A stretch of 64,000 bases of DNA from Valencia hispanica (taxonomy: Eukaryota; Chordata; Actinopteri; Cyprinodontiformes; Valenciidae), in the NCBI GenBank assembly GCA_963556495.2, contig OY747710.1:38983000-39046999 (forward strand), in the 5' to 3' direction. The position numbers were made by a program, and so were the translations under genes. Positions 24,180-35,735 of this stretch are shown in pieces. Position 1 is the stretch's first letter, and each line of letters starts with the position of its first letter. Below the pieces are notes generated by a model. The model ran no database searches. It was given only the letters and a program-made list of their open reading frames with translations, and was not told the DNA's origin.

Positions 24180-24350
24180 TGAAAGACACTTGGACCTTCC
24201 CATCCATTTCACATTTGCTCCAATCAATTATTCAACAGGACAGCCAATTAAAAATGAGGGAGAGCGGTCAGGGCCTCGCCCCCCAAAGGCCGCCACTAGA
24301 CAACTCTCTCAGTGAATAATTGGTGCAATTAATTTAGCATTGAGCAATAA
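24180..24350. promoter_or_regulatory. Candidate CNE with inverted AATTATTCA motif
   Basis: AATTATTCA at about 24226 is mirrored by TGAATAATT at about 24313. Around them lie CCAATTAAAAATGAGG and GCAATTAATTTAGC. The block is dense in AATTA homeodomain-type cores, with a GC-rich centre (CCTCGCCCCCCAAAGGCC). No coding potential. Confidence 0.4.
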
Positions 24351-26469
24351 AGGAGTTCTCACTCTCCGCTCTGCCTCTTTCCCTATATACCACAGAACCT
24401 CTCAACACACCAGCCATTATAGACACACATCACAACAACACACACACACATTGCAGCAGGGTTATAGTAGAGATTTCAGGAGCTACGGGACTACATTCAA
24501 AGATGCAGGTGAGGTCGGTGCCTCCAACTGCTATTTCCCACTTTTCTATTTAATAAAGGTACTTTCAGATGCATGCATTGTGTTATAAATCACTAGATCC
24601 CTTTAGTGCAAACATGGACTGATTATGCGGATTATAAAACACACACCATACACATGTTGCATGAACAACAATAAAAAGGTAAAAAGCAGAATTGAAAACA
24701 CACTTTACTTGTTTCATTAGGTTGCAACGAGATCCAGTTCTTGCGATATTAAAACATGATGGTGTCAGCATTACTTCATCTTCTGAAGTAAGCCTGAGCT
24801 ATTGTTATGATAGGAAGGTGGCGCCTTCAAGCTTCACACCCTGTTGCGTTTATGTTTGAGACTTTTATTTTGAAGTTGTAAAGGAAACAACAATACAGCA
24901 TTAAAGATGACCCCACCCCATAGTTTTTCTGGATTTTACTTCCAGGGTAGAAAAACTAAATGGTGACAGACTAACAGGAAAGACAATTTAGAGGCGATTT
25001 AAAAATCCTGCTAACCATCAGAGGCAATGATGCGAAAGTAAGCATCTATTTCAAAGATACAGGTCTAAGCTAATGTCTGATTGTCTGTGGTTCAAAATCT
25101 AAAATATTTAGATCCACTGTGGTAGAAGTACCACTGATGGTACATAAACTGCCTTCAGTGGTACTCTAAAGAAATGTTGGTAGCCTATCTATTATTTGCA
25201 AGATGAAACTGAATAAATTAACTGATGTACAGCTACTAAGCCCCAACAGCCAACAAGATAAGTGTGTTTATCTTTGCTTTTCAAATGAGAAATGGTGTGA
25301 GAGAAAATGCTAAGAACTCAAAAACAATGGTGAAAAAGGTGTGGCAGTAATTTAATTCAAATTGAATTCCAATTTTCTTTTGAGGCTGTAAATTATATTC
25401 TGGGAATGACGTTAAATCCATCTTAACGGTGTGTTTGTCCCAGTTTGGAACAAACATACTGGCTCTTAATAGTGAAAGCTAACAACACTGTGTTTCTTTG
25501 CATTTTTTTCTTCCTTTTAAACACTATAGCAGCATTTTTAATCGAGAAGGTTGTGAGTCTTTTTTTTTTACTGTGGCTATCACAAATTACTGATGTAAGC
25601 AGCCATATTGGATTTTGAGGTTGGTTTGGTGAGAAATATCCAACTTTCCTATTCAGAATTCCAACTTAAAGGGACCTTTTTTTTGTTTTGCACGTTGACA
25701 TTTAAAAATTTGATAAAAATTAAAAAACAGCGTCCTTCAACCAGTTGTGCAATCCCAATGGATGAGAATGTTTTCCTAATTTTTGTATCTGATGTTTAGC
25801 GTGATGTCACAACAGACTAAATAAGGTTCCAATCTTATGGTGAGACCCTCAACATACCTGTGGGGTGGTACTATAAAATACTTGGGGACTTATGTTGATC
25901 ATACTAGATATTTCAGTATGCAATGGAGCTTCTTCAGAACCCAGTTTGAGATTTCTGAAACCTTCTATTTGTGAAAACACAAAACATTTAAAAATCGGAT
26001 CATCACAGATTTAGATGCTTATATGGACTAGTCAACTTGGGATTTATTTATTTTACACTGACTACAAATTTTGTAAAACACAGTTTGAGATTACTGAAAC
26101 GTTTATATGCAAAAACAAAAATGATTCTTGAATTTTCCCCCAAATATTGTTTGGATCTCGCCACGTCTCATGTACCCAATGTTGTGTCGTCTCATGAACT
26201 AGATGTACGCTTACGCCCCTATTGTTCCATAATGATCACCGGGTGGAAGCAATACTCAATGTAGCTTATTTCTCTGCTATACCAACAGAATGTACACAAA
26301 GCCCAAACACAGCTGTGCCCTCTGGGATGTTCATGCCGATCCAATCTTGGAACGCAGCAGGAGAGGATCTGAGCTCGGATTGAGGAACTTTGTACAAACC
26401 GTAAATTAATCCTACGCAAAGGAATAACCCAATTTACTCTGTTCTATACATTTCTTCCTCTTATTCTTT
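24351..26469. other. Intron, nothing recognised
   Basis: AT-rich DNA. One oddity is a 19-bp sequence, aacatggactgattatgcg, found at 21152 and again at 24611. No gene or defined transposon was recognised. Confidence 0.45.
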
Positions 26470-27010
26470 CTTATGTGCAATCATGCTTAATTGGCTGTTG
26501 CCCTGGGAGGACGGCGCCGGGACTCGTTACGGCACCCGCAGCTGGCATGAGCATAGTAGTAAGAATACTCTGCAGGAGGGGGTGGGGATGGGGGGGGGGT
26601 AATGGTGACAGCTTAATTCCACCACTACTCTGATTTATTCAATCACAATGGAAGTATGATGACGGACCAAACCCCCCCTTCTCCCTCCACTCCCCATCTC
26701 GCCTTCATCTCTATTCTGGCCCCCACTTCCCTCCCACATCTTCTCTTTATTGATCAATCTTTAACTCTCAATTCCCCCTCCCCATCCTTCTTTTCCTCCA
26801 CCGCCCACCTCAAGAGAACAACCCCACCATCACCACCCACACCTCTTTTGATAGCCAGATTGACAGTTGAGTAATTTCACTGTCAGCGCTGACTGACGCA
26901 TGGTAATGGGAAGACGTTTCAGGGGCGCATTACAACACAAAATAATTTCCAATTTGCCGCTCATCAAAAGCGCTCACAAAAGAAAAGAGAGAGGGCACGG
27001 GAGGGATGGG
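26470..27010. promoter_or_regulatory. Two candidate conserved blocks
   Basis: Block one, about 26470-26560, has CATGCTTAATTGGCTGTTGC and a GC-rich core with CAGCTGG. Block two, about 26855-27000, has TTGACAGTTGAGTAATTTCA, CTGTCAGCGCTGACTGACGC, CATGGTAATGGG and AAATAATTTCC. They are separated by a G-run (26581-26599) and a pyrimidine-rich stretch. TGACAG cores recur in block two. Confidence 0.36.
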
Positions 27011-27588
27011 AGGAGAGAGGGAGAGCAGGGAGGAGAGGACAGGGAGGAGAAACACAACAGTGGATTTATGGTTTCAATTACTGATATTTCACATTTAGTT
27101 TAAAGCGACATGTTTTTGTAATGTGACAGGCTTCACTGGATTTGAAAAGCTCTTCAGACCTCTCCACTTCCCTCTTCTTGTTTTTTTTTCTTCCTCCCTT
27201 TTTTTCCTTTCTCTCTTTCTTCTCACTGTAGAGATAATGAAAGGGCGAATCCGGGGGATGTTGGGGAGGCCGGGAGATGGAGGTTAAAGTAGAGAGTGAT
27301 AGCTGTGGCTCCAGAGCCTCTTTAGAGAGCCCAGCTGGGGAGAGGACGGGGCCTGAAGCTTCCATGTAGATGGATTTGACTCGAACCTCTCGCCATCATT
27401 CACTGGGTGGGCTTCAATCTCTGCCCTGCCCGTCACCGGCTAGATTTACAACTTCACCTCGCTAATCATTAATCAGCTTTAACTTTGCCTTAATGATTGT
27501 CTTGGGTAAGTACAATACCCATGCTGCATGAAAGCAGATGGTTGCAATCAGTTTTTGGACTACACGAATTCCTTTGGAGAGTCATGTA
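27011..27588. other. Intron with purine/pyrimidine tracts
   Basis: A GGGAGGA-rich stretch and a CT-rich stretch flank CAATTACTGATATTTC. The end (27440-27500) contains CTCGCTAATCATTAATCAGC and may be a further small conserved block. No gene. Confidence 0.4.
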
Positions 27589-29189
27589 ATTCAATTTCAA
27601 TTCAGTTTATTTATATAGCGCCGATTCACAACAGATGTCATCTCAAGGCACTTAACAAGAAGTCATTTCAATACATTTATACAAACATTCCAATCAGTTA
27701 AAAAGTTTCCTATTTAAGGAATCCCAGCAGATTGCATCAGTCAATGGCGTGAGGTTGGGCAGACTTTCCAACCACAGCAATCTTTCAGCAATCCCTCATA
27801 CTGAGCAAGCATGTAGCGACGGTGGAGAGGAAAAACTCCCCCTTAACAGGAAGAAACCTCCAACAGAACCAGGCTCAGTAGGAGCGGCCATCTGCCACGA
27901 CCGTCTGGGGGTTTGAGAAGACAGAGCAGAAACACAGAAGGAACAGAAGATCTGATATAAGAGAACTTTCTATGTTACAGAAAGTAAAAAGTTGATAACA
28001 GGACACAGTGGATGTTCAGTTACTGGGATCATCATCCCAGTCGATGCCCCCCGTCCAACAGGGCATTGCAACCAAGCTGGATACCAGACCAGGTATATCT
28101 TCTATGGAGAGAAAAACACTGAGAGAAAACAAAGTTAACAGTCGAAATAACAGAATGTACTGTAATACAACTGGAGAGTTGTAGGAGAAAAGGAAATAGC
28201 AGAGTGAAGAAAATTGGTATGTCTGTCCTCCAGCAGTCTATGCCCATAGCAGCATAACTACAGAGATAGCTCAGGATGACTTTAGCAACTCTAACTATAA
28301 GCTTTATCAAAAAGGAAAGTTTTAAGCCTGACCTTAAAAGTAAACAGAGTGTCTGCCTCACGGACTGAAACTGGGAGCTGGTTCCACAGGAGAGGAGCCT
28401 GATAACTAAAAGATCTGCCTCCCATTCTACTTTTAGAAATCCTAGGAACTACAAGTAAACCTGCAGCCTGAGAGCGAAGTGCTCTGTTGGGAACATATGA
28501 AACAATTAGATCTCTGATGTATGATGGAGCTTGATTATTAAGGGCTTTGTATGTAAGAAGAAGGATCTTAAATTCTATTCTGGATTTAACAGGGAGCCAA
28601 TGAAGGGAAGCTAAAACAGGAGAAATGTGATCTCTTGTTTTAATATTCATCAGAACTCTTGCTGCCGCATTTTGGATCAACTGAAGGCTTTTAATGGCAT
28701 TTTGTGGACTACCTGATAGTAAAGAATTACAGAAGTCCAGCCTTGAGGTAACAAATGCATGGACTAGTTTCTCAGCATCACTCCTGGACAGGATATTTCT
28801 AATTTTAGCAATATTCTGGAGGTCAAAGAAAGAAATCCTAGAAAGCTGTTTAATATGGGATTTAAATGTCAAGTCTTGGTCAAAAATAACGCCGGGGTTC
28901 TTTACATTATTACTGGGGGCCAATTTAATGCCATCCAGATGAAGTGATTGACTAATCAGTTTTTGTTTTAGAACTTCTGGTCCAAAGACAGCAACTTCTG
29001 TCTTGTCAGAATTTAAAAGCAAAAAGTTTAGGGTCATCCATGTTTTTATGTCTTCCAGACATGCCTGTAATCTACCTAACTCACTGGGTTCATCAGGATT
29101 TATGGATAAATATAGTTGTGTATCATCTGCATAGCTGTGGAAATTTATCCCATGCTGTCTAATGATTCTACCAATTGGGAGCATATATA

Positions 29190-30754
29190 CAGGTCCTTCT
29201 CAAAAAATTAACATATTGTGATAAAGTTCATTCTTTTCCATAATGTAATGATAAAAATTAAACTTTCATATATTTTAGATTCATTGCACACCAACTGAAA
29301 TATTTCAGGTCTTTTATTGTTTTAAAACTGATGATTTTGGCATACAGCTCATGAAAACCCCAAATTCCTATCTAAAAAAATTAGCATGTCATGAAAAGGT
29401 TCTCTAAACAAGCTATTAACCTAATCATCTGAATCAACTAATTAACTCTAAACACCTGCAAAAGATTCCTGAGGCTTTTAAAAACTCCCAGCCTGGTTCA
29501 TTACTCAAAACCGCAATCATGGGTAAGACTGCCGACCTGACTGCTGCCCAGAAGGCCATCATTGACACCCTCAAGCAAGAGGGTAAGACACAGAAAGAAA
29601 TTTCTGAACGAATAGGCTGTTCCCAGAGTGCTGTATCAAGGCACCTCAGTGGGAAGTCTGTGGGAAGGAAAAAGTGTGGCAGAAAACGCTGCACAACGAG
29701 AAGAGGTGACCGGACCCTGAGGAAGATTGTGGAGAAGGACCGATTCCAGACCTTGGGGGACCTGCGGAAGCAGTGGACTGAGTCTGGAGTAGAAACATCC
29801 AGAGCCACCGTGCACAGGCGTGTGCAGGAAATGGGCTACAAGCCACTTTTGAACCAGAAAAAGCGGCAGAAGCGCCTGACCTGGGCTACAGACAAGCAGC
29901 ACTGGACTATTGCCCAGTGGTCCAAAGTACTTTTTTCGGATGAAAGCAAATTTTGCATGTCATTCGGAAGACTGGGGAGAAGGAAATGCCAAAATGCCTG
30001 AAGTCCAGTGTCAAGTACCTACAGTCAGTGATGGTCTGGGGTGCCATGTCAGCTGCTGGTGTTGGTCCACTGTGTTTTATCAAGGGCAGGGTCAATGCAG
30101 CTAGCTATCAGGAGATTTTGGAGCACTTGATGCTTCCATCTGCTGAAAAGCTTTATGGAGATGAAGATTTAATTTTTCAGCACGACCTGGCACCTGCTCA
30201 CAGTGCCAAAACTGCTGGTAAATGGTTTACTGACCATGGTATTACTGTGCTCAATTGGCCTGCCAACTCTCCTGACCTGAACCCCATAGAGAATCTGTGG
30301 GATATTGTGAAGAGGAAGTTGAGAGACGCAAGACCCAACACTCTGGATGAGCTTAAGGCCGCTATTGAAGCATCCTGGGCCTCCATAACACCTCAGCAGT
30401 GCCACAGGCTGATTGCCACCATGCCACGCCGCATTGAAGCAGTCATTTCTGCAAAAGGATTCCCGACCAAGTATTGAGTGCATAACTGAACATAATTATT
30501 TGAAGGTTGACTTTTTTTATATTAAAAACCCTTTTCTTTTATTGGTCGGATGAAATATGCTAATTTTTTGAAATAGGAATTTTGGGTTTTCATGAGCTGT
30601 ATGCCAAAATCATTAGTTTTAAAACAATAAAAGACCTGAAATATTTCAGTTAGTGTGCAATGAATCTAAAATATATGAAAGTTAAATTTTTATCATTACA
30701 TTATGGAAAAGAATGAACTTTATCACAATGTGCTAATTTTTTGAGAAGGACCTG
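29190..30754 (+). mobile_element. Tc1/mariner element with ~200-bp inverted repeats
   Basis: 1565-bp element with TA on both sides (29188-29189 and 30755-30756). Both ends begin CAGGTCCTTCTCAAAAAATT. The inverted repeats run about 200 bp, from 29190 to about 29390 and from about 30555 to 30754, with only scattered mismatches by eye. This suggests a fairly recent insertion. It lies inside the reverse-transcriptase domain of the L2 LINE on the opposite strand, so it is younger than that LINE. Its transposase gene (29519-30477) is frameshifted. Confidence 0.92.
29519..30477 (+). pseudogene. Tc1-type DD34E transposase, frameshifted
   Basis: Cut-and-paste transposase gene. The first part, 29519-30001, encodes an N-terminal helix-turn-helix region (QKEISERIGCSQSAVSRHL), a basic linker, and the first catalytic Asp in LFSDESKF. 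The second part, ending 30477, encodes KSSVKYLQSVMVWGAMS, the second Asp in FQHDLAPAH and the Glu in PDLNPIENLW. These last two are 34 residues apart, a DD34E triad, and the frame ends FPTKY. The frame switches near 29965-29975, apparently from a small deletion after SFG that also removes a few residues relative to the family. The product is therefore expected to be inactive. Confidence 0.88.
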
Positions 30755-32051
30755 TATGGTGAAAAGAATTGGTCCAAGCACAGAACCCTGTGGAACTCCA
30801 CAAGTAACCCTTGAGAGTGAAGAAGATTTATCATTTAGATGAACAAACTGGAATCTATCAGACAAATATGATTTAAACCAGCCTAGTGCTGTTCCTTTGA
30901 TCCCTGCAACATGTTCAAGTCTTTCTAAGAGAATATTATGATCGACTGTGTCAAAAGCAGCACTGAGATCTAACAAAACCAGAACAGACACAAGGCCATT
31001 ATCTGAGGTCAGGAGAATATCATTAGTAACCTTCACCAGTGCTGTTTCAGTGCTATGATGAGCTCTAAAACCTGACTGAAACTCTTCAAACAGCTCGCTA
31101 GATGCTCACAGACTTGATTAGCAACAATTTTCTCAAAGATTTTGGATAAGAAAGGAAGGTTAGATATGGGTCTGTAATTCACTAAGTCATCTTGATCAAG
31201 GGAAGGTTTCTTGAGTAAAGGTTTAATTGCATCTATTTTAAATTCTTGTGATACGTATCCGTTTACTAAGGATAGATTAATCATATCCAAAATGGGGCCA
31301 GGAACCAAATGGAACACTTCTTTGAATAATTTGGTTGGAATTGGGTTCAACATATAAGTTGAAGGTTTAGATGAGGCTAATATTTTTGATAATTACGAAA
31401 GCTCGACTGAATCAAAACAGCCTAAGCACAAATGAGGTTCTACAGTTCTTTCCAATGCTGCCTCATTTACTGAGGAAGAAGTAATCATGTTCGGGAGGAT
31501 GCCAATGATTTTATTTTTAATAGAATTAATTTTATTTATGAAGAATCCCATAAAATCATCACTGCTAAGAGCTGGGGTAATAGTTGGCTCGACAGAGCTA
31601 TCACTCTGTGTAAGTTTGGCAACTGTACTAAAAAGAAACCTAGGATTGTTTTTATTCACCTCTATTAATGATGAAAAATATGCTGTTCTAGCTTGTCGAA
31701 GGGTCTTTTTATACAGCAGTAGACTGTTATTCCAGGTTAAATAGGAATCATCTAGATGTGTAGAGCGCCATTTTCTCTCCAACTTCCTAGTATTCTGCTT
31801 TAAAGTACGCAACTCTCCGTTAAACCAAGGAGTCAGCCTCCTATGGCTAGCCACTTTCTTTTTTAAGGGGGCTACACTATTCTAATGCCAAACGCAATGA
31901 GGAAGTAATGCTGTGAACCAGACCATCAATTTCTGAAGGGTTAGAGATAGAATTGCTGCCATCCACTGTGTTACCCTGAGACACTGAGGAAAGTAAGAAT
32001 GGAACAGATTCTTTAAAAATTGTTACAGCATTGTCCGATAAAGCTCTACTA

Positions 32052-32215
32052 CAGGGGTCCCCAAAGTCGGTCCTCAAGGGCCGGTATCCTGCATGTTTTA
32101 GTTCTTTCCCTGGTTCAACACAGCTGAATCAAATGATGGCTCATTAGCAGACCTCTGCAGAACTTTGACATGCTGAGGAGGTAGTTGGACGATTTGAATC
32201 ATGTATTTATCTTAA
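32052..32215. mobile_element. hAT-like MITE, one end only
   Basis: Begins CAGGGGTCCCCAAAGTCGG then TCCTCAAGGGCCGGTATCCT, matching the terminal sequence of a very common fish hAT-type MITE. A complementary right end (…GGACACCCCTG) is not seen, so the copy is truncated. It joins the L2 LINE directly at its left edge. Confidence 0.6.
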
Positions 32216-32364
32216 TGAGATTTCCATAATTTGCTTTTGTTGGCTTAACTTTTAATCCATTTAAATTTGGCCGTGGGCAAGAGGACTGGTTCTCAGAGCA
32301 GATTTTAGCGCATTATTGTAAAACAGAAAAGAACATTATTTTTAACCTTTTCCACAACTAAAAA

Positions 32365-33738
32365 TCCGAAAATTTTGGCTTGCAGTTGTATCCAAACCTC
32401 TTTTCTCTGACAATCCGAATGAATATCAAAATTATACAAACAATATCCAAAGGTTTGAACATCTCACACAGCGCTCTTCAATCTATCGTCCAAAAACAAA
32501 ACAAAAACTGTATAGTTCAACTGCAAATACATAGGTCAGGAGAGCATTCATCAGAGAAGCTTTGAAGAGACTGACTCTGGAGGGGCAGCTGAGATCTGCA
32601 CCTCAGATGGGAGAATTTGTTGATGTGCACTTTACAAATCTGTGCGTTTAGGGAAGAGCGCCAAGTGGAAAGTCATTACGTGTGTTTCCACTATCGGCAA
32701 CGTCTGTTCATTTCCGTCTGAATTACAACCAATCAGCTTGACTTAACCACAGATCCCGCCCAGCAACTTCACCGGGCCATTTCCGAGTACATACCCTCAG
32801 ACTGGTACTCGATTGGTTCCTGAAATGGCCCCAAAAACGGTCCTATCGGCCCATCCCGTTGTAGTGGAGACACGCACTTACCGGTAAAATTATGAAGTTC
32901 TGATAGTGGAACTGTTGAATGAAAGCTAAAAGTAGTTCTGTTTGCAGTTTGCCACAAACTATTAGTAAGAAAGTGGATGGAAGAAAGTGCTCTGGTCAGA
33001 TGAGAAGAAAATATAACTTGTTGACCTTCAGGCAAAGCCTATGTAGCAGATACCGCAGTCAGTCACAAAATTAAAGCGACTGAAAGGTGAAGTGAATAAC
33101 ATGGGTCATATTCCTGAAACGTAATGGCTGGGAATTCCTGGACCTTGTCTTTCTGGTTGGTTTTGATATATGTCACTCAAGTAAATATGAATAATCAAAT
33201 CTCAACAGGCCTTCAGTGTAATATACCACAGCACCATCCTAAAGCATAACTCAATGGATTCTACATGCAGTTCTCCTCAACGGCAAGACTATTACTGCAT
33301 AACGTTGCTACTGTAGTTTTTCTGTGTGCTTTTTTTCGATACAAGGAAGCTGGAAAGAGTTGATGGGAACATAAATGTACCAAAATACAGCCCAGTACTG
33401 AAGGAAAACCTGTTTGAAGCTGAGAAAGACTTTTGACTGGGGCAGAAGTTCATCTTGCAGGTTGACGTTTTGCAGCAGAATCGGGCAAACGTTTCAGTCT
33501 CTAAATGTGCAAAGCTTGTGGAGACATCCTTGAAAAGAATTGCTGTAAAAGGATTGAGCCGAGGGGGCTGAAAACGGATGCCTGCCACACTTTTCAGTTT
33601 ATTTCTAAGAAATTCTGAGATCATTGTCCTTTCACTTCAAGTATGCAGCACTTTGGTTGCTCTATTATAAATAATCCCAATAAAACACATTAATGTGTGT
33701 GGTTAGGCTAGGAGTACAAATACTTTTACAAGGTTCTA
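32365..33738 (+). mobile_element. Decayed Tc1 family A copy with nested MITE
   Basis: Recognisable pieces in order are TTTGAACATCTCACACAGCG, CAGGAGAGCATTCATCAGAG, GTGCTCTGGTCAGATGAG, AAGGAAAACCTGTTTGAAGC, CAGTCTCTAAATGTGCAAAG and a right end near TACAAATACTTTTACAAGG. The transposase frame is destroyed by deletions and stops. A separate element is inserted at 32683-32915. Confidence 0.72.
32683..32915. mobile_element. Small MITE nested in Tc1
   Basis: Left end GTGTTTCCACTATCGGCAAC and right end GTTCTGATAGTGGAAC are imperfect inverted repeats sharing the core TTCCACTATC. It interrupts Tc1 sequence that resumes with GTTGAATGAAAGC. About 230 bp, non-coding. The superfamily is uncertain; a TTA/TTG flank would fit PIF/Harbinger. 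Confidence 0.5.
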
Positions 33739-33759
33739 AAAATGTTTTCAAACAGAGCC

Positions 33760-33970
33760 ACACTGTCAAAGACCAGGTTTCCATCTCATTTCCTACCGCT
33801 GTTCCCTCTGCAGATCCAACACAGTTACCCCTTTGTGCACCAGTACCACACATATAATGCAATAATTGCTCCCAGGGCCGCCTCTGCAGACTGCTACGGC
33901 TGCATGGGGATGGCATGCTTCCTACAGAGCTGTGGTGAACCACACTTCCTGATAAGCACAACTTTCTGAG
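33760..33970 (+). other. High-complexity block with exon-like edges, function unknown
   Basis: Follows a Tc1 end. A pyrimidine-rich stretch ending CCCTCTGCAG at 33814 precedes an open stretch translating to IQHSYPFVHQYHTYNAIIAP and onward to a stop at about 33969. No family is recognised. It may be a cryptic exon or, more likely, a conserved non-coding block (CACATATAATGCAATAATTG). Confidence 0.25.
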
Positions 33971-34264
33971 GAAAAGTGGTTTATTATTTTTGACTCTAAA
34001 ATAAGCCTAACAGCGAAGCCACTAGAAATGACTTTAACCGGTTGAGCGTATGACTGTAGGTTTTTGTTTTTTTCCTTTCGTCCGCAAGCTGGTGCACATT
34101 TCAGAACCTACGTGTGGTGTGTTGCTGTTGGTGATCATGTGCTTTTAAAGTTTATTTCAGAGTTGCTCTGTGGTTCAGCATTGAAAGTCAATACAAATAG
34201 TAAACATTTTTGATCCATAAAAGATTTTACCTTTCCTTTTTGAAGACAAAAAGCAGATGTGACA

Positions 34265-34775
34265 CAGTGCCTTGCAGAAACTATTCCTTTCCCTTGATCT
34301 TCACATCTTGTCACATTACAAAGACAAACTTCTACACATTTTATGTGGTAGCCCGAGGCAGACTTGTGCGTATTTTTTCTTTAGAAATAAACATCTGAAA
34401 TGCTCGTTCAGCTTTTATTTATCCAACCTCAACCAATACTTTATAGAACATCTTTTTGTCGCAATAACCGCAACCGTTTTGGACTGTTTCTTTACCGGTG
34501 TTGTTGCACTTAGAGACTGACATTTTTGCCCATTTTCCTTTGCAGAATAGCTCAGGCCGAGTCAGCTCAGTCAGAACATCCATTTTTAAGGCTTGCCACT
34601 GATTCTCACTAACTGGACTGTTCTATCATATAAATATGCTTTGATCTAAACAAGATCCTTGTAGCTCTGGCTGCACACTCATTGCGATTGTTCTGCTGGA
34701 GGGTGAACTTCTGCCCCACTACGAAGTCTTTTGCAGCTTTTAACAGGTTTTTTCACTCTAGGACTGAGAAGTGTT
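34265..34775 (-). mobile_element. Tc1 family A fragment
   Basis: One terminus, CAGTGCCTTGCAGAAACTATTC, is well preserved. Interior words are antisense to the family transposase (ATATGCTTTGATCTAAACAA; GTAGCTCTGGCTG; GAGGGTGAACTTCTGCCCCA). About a third of an element survives. Confidence 0.72.
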
Positions 34776-34777
34776 TA

Positions 34778-34868
34778 CAGGTGAAACTCGAAAAATGTGC
34801 ATATCGTGCAAAAGATCATTTATTTCAGTAATCCCACTTAAAAGGTGAAACTAATATATGATATAGAG
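34778..34868. mobile_element. Solo terminal repeat of another Tc1 family (family B)
   Basis: CAGGTGAAACTCGAAAAATG…ATATCGTGCAAAAG…CATTTATTTCAGTAAT…AAAGGTGAAACTAATATATG is a remembered terminal repeat of a fish Tc1-type element. It directly follows the family A fragment. No transposase follows. The decayed copy at 55800-56775 may belong to the same group. Confidence 0.6.
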
Positions 34869-35150
34869 GTAGGAGCCAAGGAGGGAGGCATGTGCGCTGC
34901 CATCGTGCTCCAGCTGTGTGTCCCTTCTTAGTTCAGGTGTTTTTATACTTTAACCTGTGCAGCCCCCTAATTACACATGCGTGGCTTGCATACGCATGCA
35001 GATGAAGGTGCGCACAACGCTGCCCGCCCTTTACCCAGCTGTTAGTCGTGTCACAGCGGAGATTGATAAGTTGCTGCTAAGAGCTCTTTGTTTGAGCTGC
35101 CTCATGGAGTGAGAGAAAAACACCACCTGCTTGCTACGTGGAAATGAGAA

Positions 35151-35203
35151 CACACACACACACACACGCACACACACACACACACACACGCAGTCTGTAC
35201 CTG

Positions 35204-35235
<32 letters not shown>

Positions 35236-35236
35236 T
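35151..35236. repeat. CA microsatellite with CGCG interruptions
   Basis: Two CA tracts separated by a short unique stretch (about 35190-35205) and an alternating CG/CA segment, a potential Z-DNA former. Confidence 0.9.
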
Positions 35237-35479
35237 TTTGACGGTTATGGGTACAAAATCCAGTTCAAAAGCAGGTCCTACATTTTATTTAATCTAATGA
35301 AGCCTAAGCATAAAAACCATAAAAGCTTACTGTTACAGACATGTATTTGTAGTGTGTGCTTTTTTTATTTTATATATATTTTTTCTTGTTAAATGATCAT
35401 GGGTAAGGGGCTGTAGTTTGAATCCAATCTGAAAAATGATTCCTATTTGTCATCTAGTTTTTATGACAATTGCCACCCT

Positions 35480-35735
35480 TAATTGGAAATAAACACCGTG
35501 ATTAGAAACCGTTCAGCAGGATACAGCGGAAGATGTGTAATCAACGCTCATTAACATCAATTATCTAGAGCCTAACAAACAAGCTAATCCAGAACCTTTT
35601 CTTTTTTACCTCTGCTGCCTATCTCTGATGGTAGATCATGTGTACAGATGATAGGGCGGCTACAAAGGCAGAGAGCATTACCTCTGCTGATAAGGATAAG
35701 CAAATGTGCAGGTGACAATAAGTAATATGTTACTG
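35480..35735. promoter_or_regulatory. Candidate conserved non-coding block
   Basis: Contains CCCTTAATTGGAAATAAAC, CGTGATTAGAAACCG, TGTAATCAACGCTCATTAAC, ATCAATTATCTAGAGCC and, after a short T-run, GATAAGGATAAGC and GTGACAATAAGTAATATG. It is dense in homeodomain and GATA-type words, with no simple repeats and no coding potential. Confidence 0.45.

Larger units (their letters stand above)
28291..31854 (-). pseudogene. L2-type LINE ORF2-like polyprotein, broken
   Basis: The pieces are collinear but broken. 31854-31393 is the pre-RT linker (RRLTPWFNGELR, KKTLRQARTAYFSSLI). 31353-31033 carries PIPTKLFKEV and the YRPISNLPFLSKIFEKIVANQ block. 31036 down to the Tc1 junction carries LLDLSAAFDTVDHNILL and GVPQGSVLGPILFT. 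29187-28291 carries the catalytic YADDTQLYLS, NLGVIFD-like NPGVIFDQDLTF, RLDFCNSLLSG and a normal C-terminus (FLFDKAYS). A frameshift separates the second and third pieces near 31080, and stops separate the first two. The Tc1 element lies between the PQGS and YADD motifs. The endonuclease domain is absent, so it cannot be functional. Confidence 0.85.
27589..32051 (-). mobile_element. L2-type LINE, split by a Tc1 transposon
   Basis: Minus-strand non-LTR retrotransposon lacking its 5' end, including the endonuclease. Reading 5' to 3' it holds: a linker region (31877-32051 and 31393-31854), an N-terminal reverse-transcriptase part (PIPTKLFKEVF, YRPISNLPFLSKIFEK), the catalytic core, a C-terminal domain, and about 700 bp of 3' UTR ending in GGCGCTATATAAATAAAC. 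The UTR carries words found in many fish L2 copies, such as GGAGGTTTCTTCCTG. A 1.57-kb Tc1 element at 29190-30754 interrupts it. A hAT-like sequence abuts its 5' limit at 32052. Confidence 0.88.

Noticed and set aside
29434..30483. Reverse-strand open frames across the Tc1 transposase
   Set aside because: Shadows of the forward transposase gene.
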